A stretch of DNA of 64,000 nucleotides from Hahella ganghwensis DSM 17046. Its GTDB lineage: Bacteria; Pseudomonadota; Gammaproteobacteria; Pseudomonadales; Oleiphilaceae. The position numbers were made by a program, and so were the translations under genes. Below, one piece after another: positions 53,210-62,239 of the stretch (within the stretch, counting starts at the first letter, position 1; each line of letters starts with the position of its first letter). The stretch lies in NCBI RefSeq assembly GCF_000376785.1, contig NZ_AQXX01000126.1, forward strand, positions 1 through 64,000, written 5' to 3'. Below the pieces are notes generated by a model that worked only from the letters and a program-made list of their open reading frames with translations, ran no database searches and was not told where the DNA came from.

Positions 53210-56200
53210 TCACAAGGATTCCGGGCACCGGTATTGCTTGATCCATCCTGCAGAAAATGGATTCAAGGTACTGGAGGCCAGCAGCTCCAACTGCGCTTTA
53301 CGCCGTTCGACTTCCACTCCAACCTGATACAGACGCGCTGACCCGCCCCCTTCAACCGTACTATCTTCCAGCAAACGGAACAGCCCCCAATCACCGTCAT
53401 AAGCAGTCTGGTGAAGAGTCTCATTCAGATCTTCAAATACAATCCGGGCTCCAGGCTTATCATAGGTGGGCCACTGCATGGTTTTACGTAATTGAGGACC
53501 ATGGGTATAACGCAACCTTTGAGTTCCAACTTCCAGATCAAATCTGCGAACAGTGTTATCAAGACGATGCGGCTTAACCTGGAAGGTGATTGATGGATCT
53601 CCTCCACTATCACCAAAGAATACCTGCCTCAGTGCTGCCGCCTGTCTGATCTGATTCAGTGAAGAATTACTAATCCCCATCGTGCGACCGTCTACTGCTT
53701 TAGGTCTTAGCCTGCTATCAACAAAAGGCCTGATATTGGCTTTGACGAAACTTTCCTCAACACCATCCGGCTTGAAGAAATTGCTGAAATCACTCAAAGC
53801 AGCATCACTACTGGATTTGGAAGCGAACGGAAAGCTTCTGGCGAGGGTCTTCTGGAAAGGAGAGTATACCTCGCGATTCCAGCTTGAGTTCAAATGCCCT
53901 TTGGCTCCCCCCAATATGACTTTCCAGCTCTGGTCACCCATGGTTTCTAGCCATCCCTTAAGATAGGAAGGTGCCCTTGACGCCGTGATTCTCATCGCCT
54001 TGATTGGATCCTCTCCAGATCCAGCAAATCTGCCTCGAGCATATTTGAAGGAAGCCTCCCCTGAGTTTGGAGCAAGTGAAATTTCCTCCAACTTGTCAAA
54101 AAGCCCCTGCAGTTTTTCTGTGTAACGCTCCAGGTCTTTCTCCTCTACCAGTTTGTGCAGAGGCCTGAAGTGCTCATCGACCGGTGTCGGCTGGCGTTGT
54201 GCTGACAGAGCGGAACCTGCTGCATCCAAAACAGCCCCCGCCCTTCCCGAAGCATCCACTTCCGGAAGTTTAGGTGTCAGCAGAGTTTCCTTACTGGCAC
54301 GATTCAACAGCGCGTTGATCGGCGACTCCGTTCGATCCAGACTAAGAGCTACCGCATCTCTTGCTTTCTGCAGATTACTGAAGTTGCCTATTTCTGGCGC
54401 AGACAAAGTCTGCGACCAAGCCTGAATATAATCCGCGAAATAAAGTGCCTTGATCTTGTTAACGATGTTTTCAACATCCTTATCAGAAAAATCTTCCTGG
54501 TTTTCTGCTCCCAGTATCCATTGCTCGCTGGAGTATTTCTGAACAAGATCGGAATCCGGTGAAAGATCAAGACTGTTGTATCCCGCCTTGGTATATAACA
54601 GAGGTACCTGCAATGCACGCCCGACATCACCTGTAACATTAAACAACGCCCGCATATCAACCCCTAAGTCATCCCTGAGGTTAAGCGTGCCTGCATATTC
54701 CGGTTGACGCTGAATCTGTTTGTAAATTCGCTTCTCGATCGGAATCGTTCTCAACTTGCTCCGAGTCCGCTCAACCAGAGTGTCACGGAGAGCCAGATTG
54801 GTATACTTCTCATCCAGCATCTGGTTAAGATACCCTTTCAACAAATCCTGCTGCCCAGCCTGTCCAGGGAGCTTTTCAGCCCAATAGTTAGAAAACCACT
54901 CTTTAACCTCCCCGATATCACGTACGCTGCTGTCTCCCAGCATCAGGTATACTCGCAGCGCATCATACAGGGCATCGTTACTGGACTCGGATACCAGAAC
55001 TCCCTCCAGATGGCGTTGAACCATAGGCCTGAAGAAATGACGCAAAGCCCGGTCATAGGTGATATCTGTTTTGGACACAACGCCAGAGTCATATAACCCC
55101 AGACTGCTAATCCAAGGGTGGTTATTTTCTTGGTACAGCACCCGGATATTCTGTAGCGGCTGCAGTATGGCAATCACCTGCTCAAATTCCTGGGGTTCAG
55201 GCGTTTCCGTTGCCAAGCGGCTATGTTCATCAAGAGCAACTTGAACATCTTCCATCAATGCCTGAGAGCTCAGAACACTTGTTGTCCACGCACCTACTGC
55301 ACCAGCAAACACTAGCGCCATTAACGCAAATGCTACACGGCGAACCCATCTGACTTTCTTTTCGTAGCCAACATTAAGAGTGGCGAGTTCTGACTCAGGA
55401 AATACTACAGACTTCATTAAATGATGAATAAAGAAGCTCTTACCTGACCCCGGAGGCGTAGCTGCGACGTTATAGTTAATCCCATAGTTGGAAGACAGGT
55501 TTGCCAGAATACGATCAATAGGACGGCCTTCCTGGGTACCACTGGTAAAATAAACACCGCGCAGAATTGACTGCTTCTCAAATCGACTGGTGGTGAAGAC
55601 TGACTTTATAAAGTTATCCAGCACCCCTCTCAGATTCTCAACCTGTCCCGGGAAACCGAGTATTTTGCTACGTCTGGCTGTATCCCTTTCGCGATGAGCG
55701 CGCCAAATCACCCGATCGTTCAAACGGCGAACAAGTGCATCGAATTCAGGGATAAAGTAATCGGCGGTCTGCGACGCATTTTGGTTGTCCGCAAACGGAA
55801 AGGTCATCCCCCAGACTTGCTCCCTCTCGGAGTTAGTCAGGTCTTCAAAGAATTCATTGAAGCCGGCAATAAGATCTGCTTTTGTAAAGAGGATATAAAT
55901 AGGGAACTTAACACTGAATTGCTCTGGCAGCTCCTGCAGGCGTAAACGAATACGCTCAGCATGCTGCTGTCGTTCTGCTTCACTGGAAGACAACAAATCC
56001 TGAACACTGACCGCCAGGATGACACCGTTGATTGGTCGACGCGTTCTGTATTTACGCAGTAGCCCGAGGAAATTGTTCCAGGCGGATTTATCTTGTGTCG
56101 CATCACTGTCTTGAGTGGTATATCGACCAGCCGTATCAATAATGACCGCCTCGTCTGTAAACCACCAGTCACAATTACGGGTTCCGCCAATTCCACCAAT

Positions 56201-56674
56201 CTGCTGGATCCCAAGCTTTTCCTTTAACGGAAAATGCAGCCCGGAGTTCACCAGCGCTGTGGTTTTACCAGCACCTGGAGGGCCAATAATGACATACCAT
56301 GGCAACTGATATACCGACCGCCGTCCTTGCCGCCCCTCAAATCGAGCCGTTTTCAAAATGCCCATGGCCTGCTTGAAGCGATCCGTAATCACCTGGGCTT
56401 CTTCGTCAGAGGCTGAGGGCCCTGTATCCTCTTGTATAGCCTCTACCATGGCATCATTCTTCTTACGCTGCGTCAGCAGTTTGACCATGAAGATAATCAG
56501 TCCAATCATCCACACTGCCAGAATGACAACCAGCCTTCCCATGGAAGACAGAGCCTCTGCCGGGTCACCGAATTTGACGTAATCCGCCCCGAACCAAATC
56601 ACCAATGAAATGGCGACCACGCCTACCAGTGCAAGAAATAATGGATGAATGAGCCATCGAAAAAAGCGCGACAT
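53210..56674 (-). CDS. tssM: T6SS membrane complex protein TssM (IcmF)
   Basis: 1154 residues, standard size. Membrane helices at about 10-31 and 46-67, Walker A GPPGAGKTT (131-139) in a cytoplasmic GTPase-like domain (DTAGRYTTQD; FTKADLI), a third helix near 430 (VRRVAFALMALVFAGAVGAWT), then the large periplasmic part ending in the TssM C-terminal beta domain that binds TssJ. With TssL and TssJ it spans the envelope. The Walker motif is complete, so this TssM probably binds nucleotide. AGAGGA before the ATG. Confidence 0.97.
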   Translation of the reverse strand: MSRFFRWLIHPLFLALVGVVAISLVIWFGADYVKFGDPAEALSSMGRLVVILAVWMIGLIIFMVKLLTQRKKNDAMVEAIQEDTGPSASDEEAQVITDRFKQAMGILKTARFEGRQGRRSVYQLPWYVIIGPPGAGKTTALVNSGLHFPLKEKLGIQQIGGIGGTRNCDWWFTDEAVIIDTAGRYTTQDSDATQDKSAWNNFLGLLRKYRTRRPINGVILAVSVQDLLSSSEAERQQHAERIRLRLQELPEQFSVKFPIYILFTKADLIAGFNEFFEDLTNSEREQVWGMTFPFADNQNASQTADYFIPEFDALVRRLNDRVIWRAHRERDTARRSKILGFPGQVENLRGVLDNFIKSVFTTSRFEKQSILRGVYFTSGTQEGRPIDRILANLSSNYGINYNVAATPPGSGKSFFIHHLMKSVVFPESELATLNVGYEKKVRWVRRVAFALMALVFAGAVGAWTTSVLSSQALMEDVQVALDEHSRLATETPEPQEFEQVIAILQPLQNIRVLYQENNHPWISSLGLYDSGVVSKTDITYDRALRHFFRPMVQRHLEGVLVSESSNDALYDALRVYLMLGDSSVRDIGEVKEWFSNYWAEKLPGQAGQQDLLKGYLNQMLDEKYTNLALRDTLVERTRSKLRTIPIEKRIYKQIQRQPEYAGTLNLRDDLGVDMRALFNVTGDVGRALQVPLLYTKAGYNSLDLSPDSDLVQKYSSEQWILGAENQEDFSDKDVENIVNKIKALYFADYIQAWSQTLSAPEIGNFSNLQKARDAVALSLDRTESPINALLNRASKETLLTPKLPEVDASGRAGAVLDAAGSALSAQRQPTPVDEHFRPLHKLVEEKDLERYTEKLQGLFDKLEEISLAPNSGEASFKYARGRFAGSGEDPIKAMRITASRAPSYLKGWLETMGDQSWKVILGGAKGHLNSSWNREVYSPFQKTLARSFPFASKSSSDAALSDFSNFFKPDGVEESFVKANIRPFVDSRLRPKAVDGRTMGISNSSLNQIRQAAALRQVFFGDSGGDPSITFQVKPHRLDNTVRRFDLEVGTQRLRYTHGPQLRKTMQWPTYDKPGARIVFEDLNETLHQTAYDGDWGLFRLLEDSTVEGGGSARLYQVGVEVERRKAQLELLASSTLNPFSAGWIKQYRCPESL

Positions 56675-56770
56675 ACTGTCCTCTGATGTATTCCTAACCT
56701 GTTAGCTTCCGGGTAATCGCCCCTGAAACTGCACAAGACCGTCGTATAAGTAACAAAACGGGTCTATGGT

Positions 56771-57649
56771 CTATTCTTTATATTTTTCCGCAAAATCCAG
56801 TAACTGCTGTTCCTGCGGATCAGTTACGGTTTCCAGCCAATATCGGAAACCGCTGTAGCTCACCAGGAGCAAAGCAGCCACCACAGAGGCGATCACCCAA
56901 ATGGGAATGAACTCAAGAATGCGTTTTTTCTGCTGCGAGGACCCCATCCAACGTGGAGATAATTCACGCTCAAATTCTCCTCTCTGCATCTGAATCATTC
57001 TGGACAGATTGTCGCGAATGGTTTCCAAATGATCCCGACCACGCGGATCCAGCTTGTACTTCCCTTCAAAGCCGAGACTGAGGCAGACATATATCAGTTC
57101 GATCAGGTCAATATATTTGGCTGGTGCAGCTTGCACTCTATCCAGAATAAGGAAGACCTTCTCCCCCCCAAATGTTTCGTTATGAAATGTGCTCAGAAGT
57201 GACGCCCTGGCCCAGCCGACCTCAGCACCCCACGGGGTATTGAGGACAGCCTCATCAAGTGCTGCGCATAAGATGTAGCGGGCAGACAACGTAATATCCG
57301 CAGCAACCCCCTTTGCCTGTGCCTTTTTCTCAAAACCTTTGATCGCTGTAACGACTTGGGAACGGAGTTGACTAGCGTTCTGAACTTGGACAGTCTGACG
57401 AATTTCGCCTAGAAGGGCGACCAATTCTGTGGCACTGGCAATCAGTGGGTTTAACCCCTGATCAATATCCATTGCCTGCCCGCCCCCCTGAGGCATGGAC
57501 ATCGGTGACGGCGCGGCCTGTTGCGGTTGAGCAGGCGCGGGTCTGGACTGAGGCTGAGGACGACCGCCAGGTATGGGGACGATGACTGTTCGATCATCTC
57601 CTCCCCCAGGACGTCCGCCAAAAAATGTCTTATCGGAATCATTGCTCAT
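56771..57649 (-). CDS. tssL: T6SS membrane complex protein TssL (DotU), short form
   Basis: 292 residues. DotU domain at about 65-265 (LNPLIASATELVALLGEIR, YILCAALDEAVLNTPWG, LIYVCLSLGFEGKYKLDPRG), with one C-terminal membrane helix (IWVIASVVAALLLVSYSGFRYWL) and only about 20 residues after it. There is no OmpA-type peptidoglycan-binding extension. The N-terminal 60 residues are Gly/Pro/Gln-rich with DKTFFGGRPGG and DDRTVIVPIPGG; Thr8 and Thr21 are candidate kinase/FHA sites, as in the Agrobacterium TssL. Four bases separate it from tssK. Confidence 0.95.
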   Translation of the reverse strand: MSNDSDKTFFGGRPGGGDDRTVIVPIPGGRPQPQSRPAPAQPQQAAPSPMSMPQGGGQAMDIDQGLNPLIASATELVALLGEIRQTVQVQNASQLRSQVVTAIKGFEKKAQAKGVAADITLSARYILCAALDEAVLNTPWGAEVGWARASLLSTFHNETFGGEKVFLILDRVQAAPAKYIDLIELIYVCLSLGFEGKYKLDPRGRDHLETIRDNLSRMIQMQRGEFERELSPRWMGSSQQKKRILEFIPIWVIASVVAALLLVSYSGFRYWLETVTDPQEQQLLDFAEKYKE

Positions 57650-57653
57650 GATA

Positions 57654-58988
57654 TTAATCTCTGATTGCCCAGAACTCCATTTCCAACCCTGGGAAGTCCG
57701 CCCCTATGTGCAGAGCAAATCCACTGGACTTGGCCAACTCGCGCCAAAAATCGCTTCCCCTGTCCAACTGGAAGTAGGTAAAACCGGCATGATAGGGGAT
57801 CTGTCTCGGTGTTACTGGAAGCACCTGCAGCCCAATACCCGGCAACTGTGCATTGACCAGATCCCGAATTTTTTCCACAGGAGCAATTTTCACCTGACTC
57901 GGGAACCTTGAACGCAGTTGATCCGGTTTCATGTGTGCTTTCACTGCCAGAATAAAAGACGCTTTGTCGACCAACGAATGGTCCTTGATAGGCGAAACAT
58001 GAATACCGTATTTTCTTTCTACCAGCTCAAGAGTGACGGCCGAAGTTTCACTGACAGTGCTCATGTACTGATTCAATAGCTGCAGCAGCGGGTTAAAGCA
58101 CACTTCCGGACTGTCATGATCATACTGAGGCAGTTCAGGTGGCCTTCTCTGTTGACTGGTAAAAGTAGCCAACTCTCCCGCCAATTGCAGGAGCTCACCA
58201 TACATAACAACCGGATGCATGGGCCTGACCTGAGCCAGATGCAACAACCAGGGTTCAACTCGGTTAGCCATTTGTAACATCATGAAATCAGCGATTTCAG
58301 AAGTACCCTGTCGGCCACTGTCCCTGATCCGTCCGGCCAGTGCTTCGGCCCGCAGATTCAGACTGCCTGCCACTTCATTCAGTACACCACTGAGTTTTGG
58401 GTGGCTGCGAACATCGAGTAACGGGGGAATAAATGCAGAATCCAGAATAATCTCGCCGTCATCCCTGGTTTCAACGATTCTGGCAATTGGTAAGGTAGTG
58501 AAGCCACTTCGATCTTCTTTTTCAAGAAGCAGGCGAAGATTGTGTTTTCCCACCTGAATTTTAGCGCTATCACTATGTTCGGAAGTTGAGTCAAATGTCT
58601 CAATTTCCATAGCATCAAAACGCACCAAAGACTGGGCATTGTCACCCAGCCGAGTATCATTGGCTCCTTGCCTTTTCACAGGTAAAGACAGGTAAACCGT
58701 TTGATTTTGCAGGCCTTTGCCTGGTTCCAGGATATCCAGGTTGACTTCATAACCAGGAATATTGACCGGAGTCCCGTCAGGAAAAATACAACGACACCGA
58801 TTAATGGCAAACTTACCCAGTTTTAAAAGGGCTGTATCTATCTCAAGATCATCAAACCCCCAGTAAAACATACTCAGAGGACGGACTCTCGCCTCCAACA
58901 GGCTTTCATGATACCGGTCTTGCTGCTGATAATGCTGTGGACGGAGAAACATGCCCTCCGTCCAGACCACGCGATTTTCAAAGGACAT
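57654..58988 (-). CDS. tssK: T6SS baseplate protein TssK
   Basis: 444 residues, normal. N-terminal VVWTEGMFLRPQHYQQQDRYHESLLEARVRPL, then YWGFDDLEIDTALLKLGKFAINRC and FPDGTPVNIP are the TssK signature; the end (YFQLDRGSDFWRELAKSSGFALHIGADFPGLEMEFWAIRD) is equally typical. It links the baseplate to the TssJLM complex. GGGGAA precedes the ATG; the gene starts 14 bases after tssJ. Confidence 0.97.
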   Translation of the reverse strand: MSFENRVVWTEGMFLRPQHYQQQDRYHESLLEARVRPLSMFYWGFDDLEIDTALLKLGKFAINRCRCIFPDGTPVNIPGYEVNLDILEPGKGLQNQTVYLSLPVKRQGANDTRLGDNAQSLVRFDAMEIETFDSTSEHSDSAKIQVGKHNLRLLLEKEDRSGFTTLPIARIVETRDDGEIILDSAFIPPLLDVRSHPKLSGVLNEVAGSLNLRAEALAGRIRDSGRQGTSEIADFMMLQMANRVEPWLLHLAQVRPMHPVVMYGELLQLAGELATFTSQQRRPPELPQYDHDSPEVCFNPLLQLLNQYMSTVSETSAVTLELVERKYGIHVSPIKDHSLVDKASFILAVKAHMKPDQLRSRFPSQVKIAPVEKIRDLVNAQLPGIGLQVLPVTPRQIPYHAGFTYFQLDRGSDFWRELAKSSGFALHIGADFPGLEMEFWAIRD

Positions 58989-59002
58989 GCAATTTCCCCG
59001 GA

Positions 59003-59482
59003 CTAATCTTCATAGCGCATGCTAAGGCGATCGATAAACACTCGAAACTTGTTCCCTGTATGCGCATCTACAGGTATCACGATTTTGGTGGAGGCATCTT
59101 CATAGCGAATAAACTCGGCCATGATCCCGATATAGCGAGTACGATCATCGATCACCAGCGACTCCGTACGAACCTCTCCGGGGGTAAATTCCTTGAACTT
59201 GGTGGTAAAAATCAGGTCACGCCCCAAAACGGAATCTGGATCCTGATACAGTGCAATAAAATCTTCCTGCTCAAACTGTCTTTCATTTTCCAAAGCATAA
59301 AAGTTCAGAATAATGGGAGACGCACGCCCATCTTCATTGGGGTTGATATCCGTCGCAGAGCGAATATCAAGAGTCACCGTCGTGTCGCGACCCACCACTT
59401 CGCCGACGGTAGAACACCCCGCCATCAAAACAATTAACATGCCCGCAAAGATGGGAAAGAACGTTTGCTTAAGGCATTTCAT
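59003..59482 (-). CDS. tssJ: T6SS outer-membrane lipoprotein TssJ
   Basis: 159 residues from ATG at 59482, which has GGAGGT nine bases upstream; the longer frame to 59554 is rejected. Signal with lipobox LMAGC (Cys23). Mature part: TVTLDIRSATDINPNEDGRASPIILNFYAL, EQEDFIALYQDPDSVLGRDL, EVRTESLVIDDRTRYIGIMAEFIRYEDA are the TssJ transthyretin-like fold. It anchors TssM at the outer membrane. A gap of 254 bases separates it from tagH. Confidence 0.95.
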   Translation of the reverse strand: MKCLKQTFFPIFAGMLIVLMAGCSTVGEVVGRDTTVTLDIRSATDINPNEDGRASPIILNFYALENERQFEQEDFIALYQDPDSVLGRDLIFTTKFKEFTPGEVRTESLVIDDRTRYIGIMAEFIRYEDASTKIVIPVDAHTGNKFRVFIDRLSMRYED

Positions 59483-59736
59483 GCCGAATTTACCTCCACA
59501 AGAATTACCAGGACCTCCGACCCGATGAGTGTCCTTCACCGCAAAATACGGCAATGGGCAGCTATCAAAAGCCTTTCGATCCTATTCGTTTTCGTTAACC
59601 AACTTTCTGCCGAAACTTACAAATACTCCACTAAAACACCCGCCGTCGCCGGCCTGAAGGCGGATGTCAGGAATAAGCGTAGAGTATAAAAACAGGTTTG
59701 CCGAAAAGCCTTATGAATATCATTATTGATAAGGCG

Positions 59737-61647
59737 TTATTTGCGGCGCTTTCCCTTCAATTCATTGAAACTCCTTTCATAATGTTCTGCGAAGGTCTCC
59801 CCAAACAAATTCCGAAAGGTCTTTTCAGGGTCCTCGTTAAGCTCTTCATAGTAATCCTGATAGGCTTCCCAGTTTTTGCCCGCGCCACCGAAAAGCGATT
59901 TCCCGCGCCCTCGTGAAAACCTTTTTTCCAGCCTTTCAGGACTAAAGTGATTCATCAACTGGTCATAAGCACCACGAATTCCATTGAACAGTGCCAACTG
60001 ATGATCTGAGATATCAGCAAATGCCTCCGTTGTCGAATCAATGGCGGACAGATAGGCCTTCCCTTGCTTGGCAAAGAGATTTTCCAGAGCATCTTCGGGA
60101 GACAACGAAAACTTCAGAGGATTATTCTCCGCTGCCTGAATCATGGTCAGATTCATGCGGAATTCATTCTTAATCGTCTGCCGAGCCCGCAACGCCTGCA
60201 TGAGACCTTCAACCGCCACTTTGACAACTTCAGCCACCACAGGTGTCAACTGTTTCAGCTGTTCGTCATTCATTCCAGCCAGTCCAAGAGCCTGCGCCAG
60301 ATTCATGGCCTGCTCAGGTGTCACTCCTGGCTTGGCTTTTACTGACTCAGACTTCCCTTTCTCAGATACCGCTTTCTGGGTAGCAGAAGGCTTGGGCACG
60401 TCAGGCTGCTTAACCGGTTCATTTAGCAGGTCAGTCAGACTTGCCTCCACCTCAGAAGGCGTAGCTTTAGGCTGCGTGGGTTTCGGCTTCTGCGCTTCAT
60501 CAGACTTGGCCGAAATGGGGATTTCCTGAGACGCTCCTGGTCCACGGCCACCCGGAAATGACGCATCTCTTTGCTCCTGCCGCCAAGGACTCTTGCCAGG
60601 TATCGGCGTAGCATCCGGTAACTCGGCTCCAAATTTTGCCTCCAGCAAGCTATCACTCAGCGGATCACGTTGAGGCGTTGATGTCTTAGGATTTTCTTCT
60701 GGCTGCTCTGGAGCCTCAAAAAAGTTATCCGCCACTGGTGTAGGCTCAGGACTGTTGGATAACTCATGCTCCGGCGTATTCACCAGATCCAGCAGAGAAC
60801 CGGCATCTTTCACAGACGGCTTAGGTGGCGGAGGCGGAGTCGTTGGCTTGGCCGGTGACTGTCTCTGGGGTACTTTCCCCGTATTAGGATTCGGACGGGC
60901 AGGACGTTTTGGCGAAGCTGATTGTATCAATGATTTATCCCAATCATCAGGTATGATTCCGGGAACATCCAATCTGCCACCGTCCATAAATCCGCCCTCG
61001 GGCAAATTGCCCTCCGGTGCGTCCTGTGCTCCGATACCAGCATCAATACCCAGACCAAGATCGGACATCGGACTGGACTCCCCCTTGCCAAGAGCGGCCA
61101 GGGGATCAAGCTCCTTGTCAGCATTGATCAGACTGTCATCCGCACCTTTACTGTCGGGTATCACCGGCTTAGGTGTCTCTGGTGCTTTGGGCTCACTTGG
61201 CTCCAGCCATTTGTCCAGATCATCCAGAGCAGCACCGGGTTCAGGCGTAACACTCAATGAATCATAGCCGCTTAGGGTGGCACTCACCGAAGTCGTATCG
61301 GCGTCGCTTCCAGCCTGACGGGCACCATGATCTGTCACCACTTCCAGTACAAAGGGCCCCATTAAAATCTGGTCGCCATTCGATAATGGTGTGGGTTGCC
61401 CTTTCACCAGAGCCTGGCTCAGGTTGTTCAGGAAGGTACCATTGGTACTCTGATCAACGATCTCGAACTTTTGCCCTGTGAACTGAATCTTCGCATGTAA
61501 CGAAGAAACGTAACGATTAACATCAGGCAAGGCAAAAGTGTTTGTTGCCGCCCTGCCGATAGTCGCCCCGGACTCGTCGACCGTCAGCATTTTGCCGGTC
61601 ATTTCACTCTCTGGGGGACATTGAACCACTTTCAGTTTGATTTGCAT
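59737..61647 (-). CDS. tagH: FHA-domain T6SS regulator TagH
   Basis: 636 residues. N-terminal FHA domain (about 20-105: ATIGRAATNTFALPD, YVSSLHAKIQF, QSTNGTFLNN), which binds phosphothreonine. A long Pro/Ser/Lys-rich disordered middle (120-430) follows, then the TagH C-terminal domain (about 440-636: LAQALGLAGMNDEQLKQLTPVV to EKTFRNLFGETFAEHYERSF). It is the receiver of PpkA phosphorylation and helps assemble the apparatus. First gene of the leftward operon; a promoter-like pair and 11-base direct repeats lie upstream. Confidence 0.94.
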   Translation of the reverse strand: MQIKLKVVQCPPESEMTGKMLTVDESGATIGRAATNTFALPDVNRYVSSLHAKIQFTGQKFEIVDQSTNGTFLNNLSQALVKGQPTPLSNGDQILMGPFVLEVVTDHGARQAGSDADTTSVSATLSGYDSLSVTPEPGAALDDLDKWLEPSEPKAPETPKPVIPDSKGADDSLINADKELDPLAALGKGESSPMSDLGLGIDAGIGAQDAPEGNLPEGGFMDGGRLDVPGIIPDDWDKSLIQSASPKRPARPNPNTGKVPQRQSPAKPTTPPPPPKPSVKDAGSLLDLVNTPEHELSNSPEPTPVADNFFEAPEQPEENPKTSTPQRDPLSDSLLEAKFGAELPDATPIPGKSPWRQEQRDASFPGGRGPGASQEIPISAKSDEAQKPKPTQPKATPSEVEASLTDLLNEPVKQPDVPKPSATQKAVSEKGKSESVKAKPGVTPEQAMNLAQALGLAGMNDEQLKQLTPVVAEVVKVAVEGLMQALRARQTIKNEFRMNLTMIQAAENNPLKFSLSPEDALENLFAKQGKAYLSAIDSTTEAFADISDHQLALFNGIRGAYDQLMNHFSPERLEKRFSRGRGKSLFGGAGKNWEAYQDYYEELNEDPEKTFRNLFGETFAEHYERSFNELKGKRRK

Positions 61648-62239
61648 GATATTTCTTGCGCGATGATGCAGCTGTAGGATAAAGAAACTTCAGTTAGATT
61701 AACGAATTATCTGAACCAGTTAAAGTTTAGTTAAAGCCAGGTGATGCTTCTGTCGTTTCTTTGTACAATCTAATAAAGCGTCAGCACTCCCCTAACACCT
61801 CCAAAAACCAGGCCGGCAGACCTACAGACACGAAATCCGATATTTTCAAGTCTGATAAGCTTAGTTCCTTTGAAGGATTTATGCCTTTTTAATTTCCTTT
61901 CATATTAAATTTTCCTTCAACAGCAACCAATCCGATAAATCAGGCAAGTTTCAAAAAAAATATTACACTTATTATAACGATCTAATTGGCAGGTAGGAGC
62001 GCGACTCAATGATAAACCATCACCTAAAGCAATATACAGAGCGCCGCCCACCCATAGCTGCAACTAACAACACTTACTAGACAATGCGCTTTTTAGAACA
62101 AATTAACCTCGACACATGGCTGTTAATCACAGGAATTGTATCCAGAACCATGAAAAACTCCGATCACCGGTGCGAAGTCTGCTACCGGAACCTGCCTTTT
62201 TTCAGAAGATAGAATCCTCTGGTCCGGCAAGGAATTCCA
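61648..62239. other. Divergent region between tagH and the REC-TPR gene
   Basis: About 590 bases, AT-rich, no supported gene. It contains the tagH promoter candidate described separately, and the REC-TPR gene must also start from here; I found no confident promoter for the latter. Short frames on either strand look non-coding. Confidence 0.5.
61706..61736 (-). promoter_or_regulatory. Candidate tagH operon promoter with 11-base direct repeats
   Basis: On the minus strand TTAACT (61734-61729) and GATAAT (61711-61706) are spaced 17 bases, about 60 bases before the tagH ATG. Overlapping the -35 are two copies of CTTTAAC with a TAAA spacer (61736-61730 and 61725-61719), an 11-base period typical for OmpR/PhoB-family response regulators. 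Confidence 0.45.
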
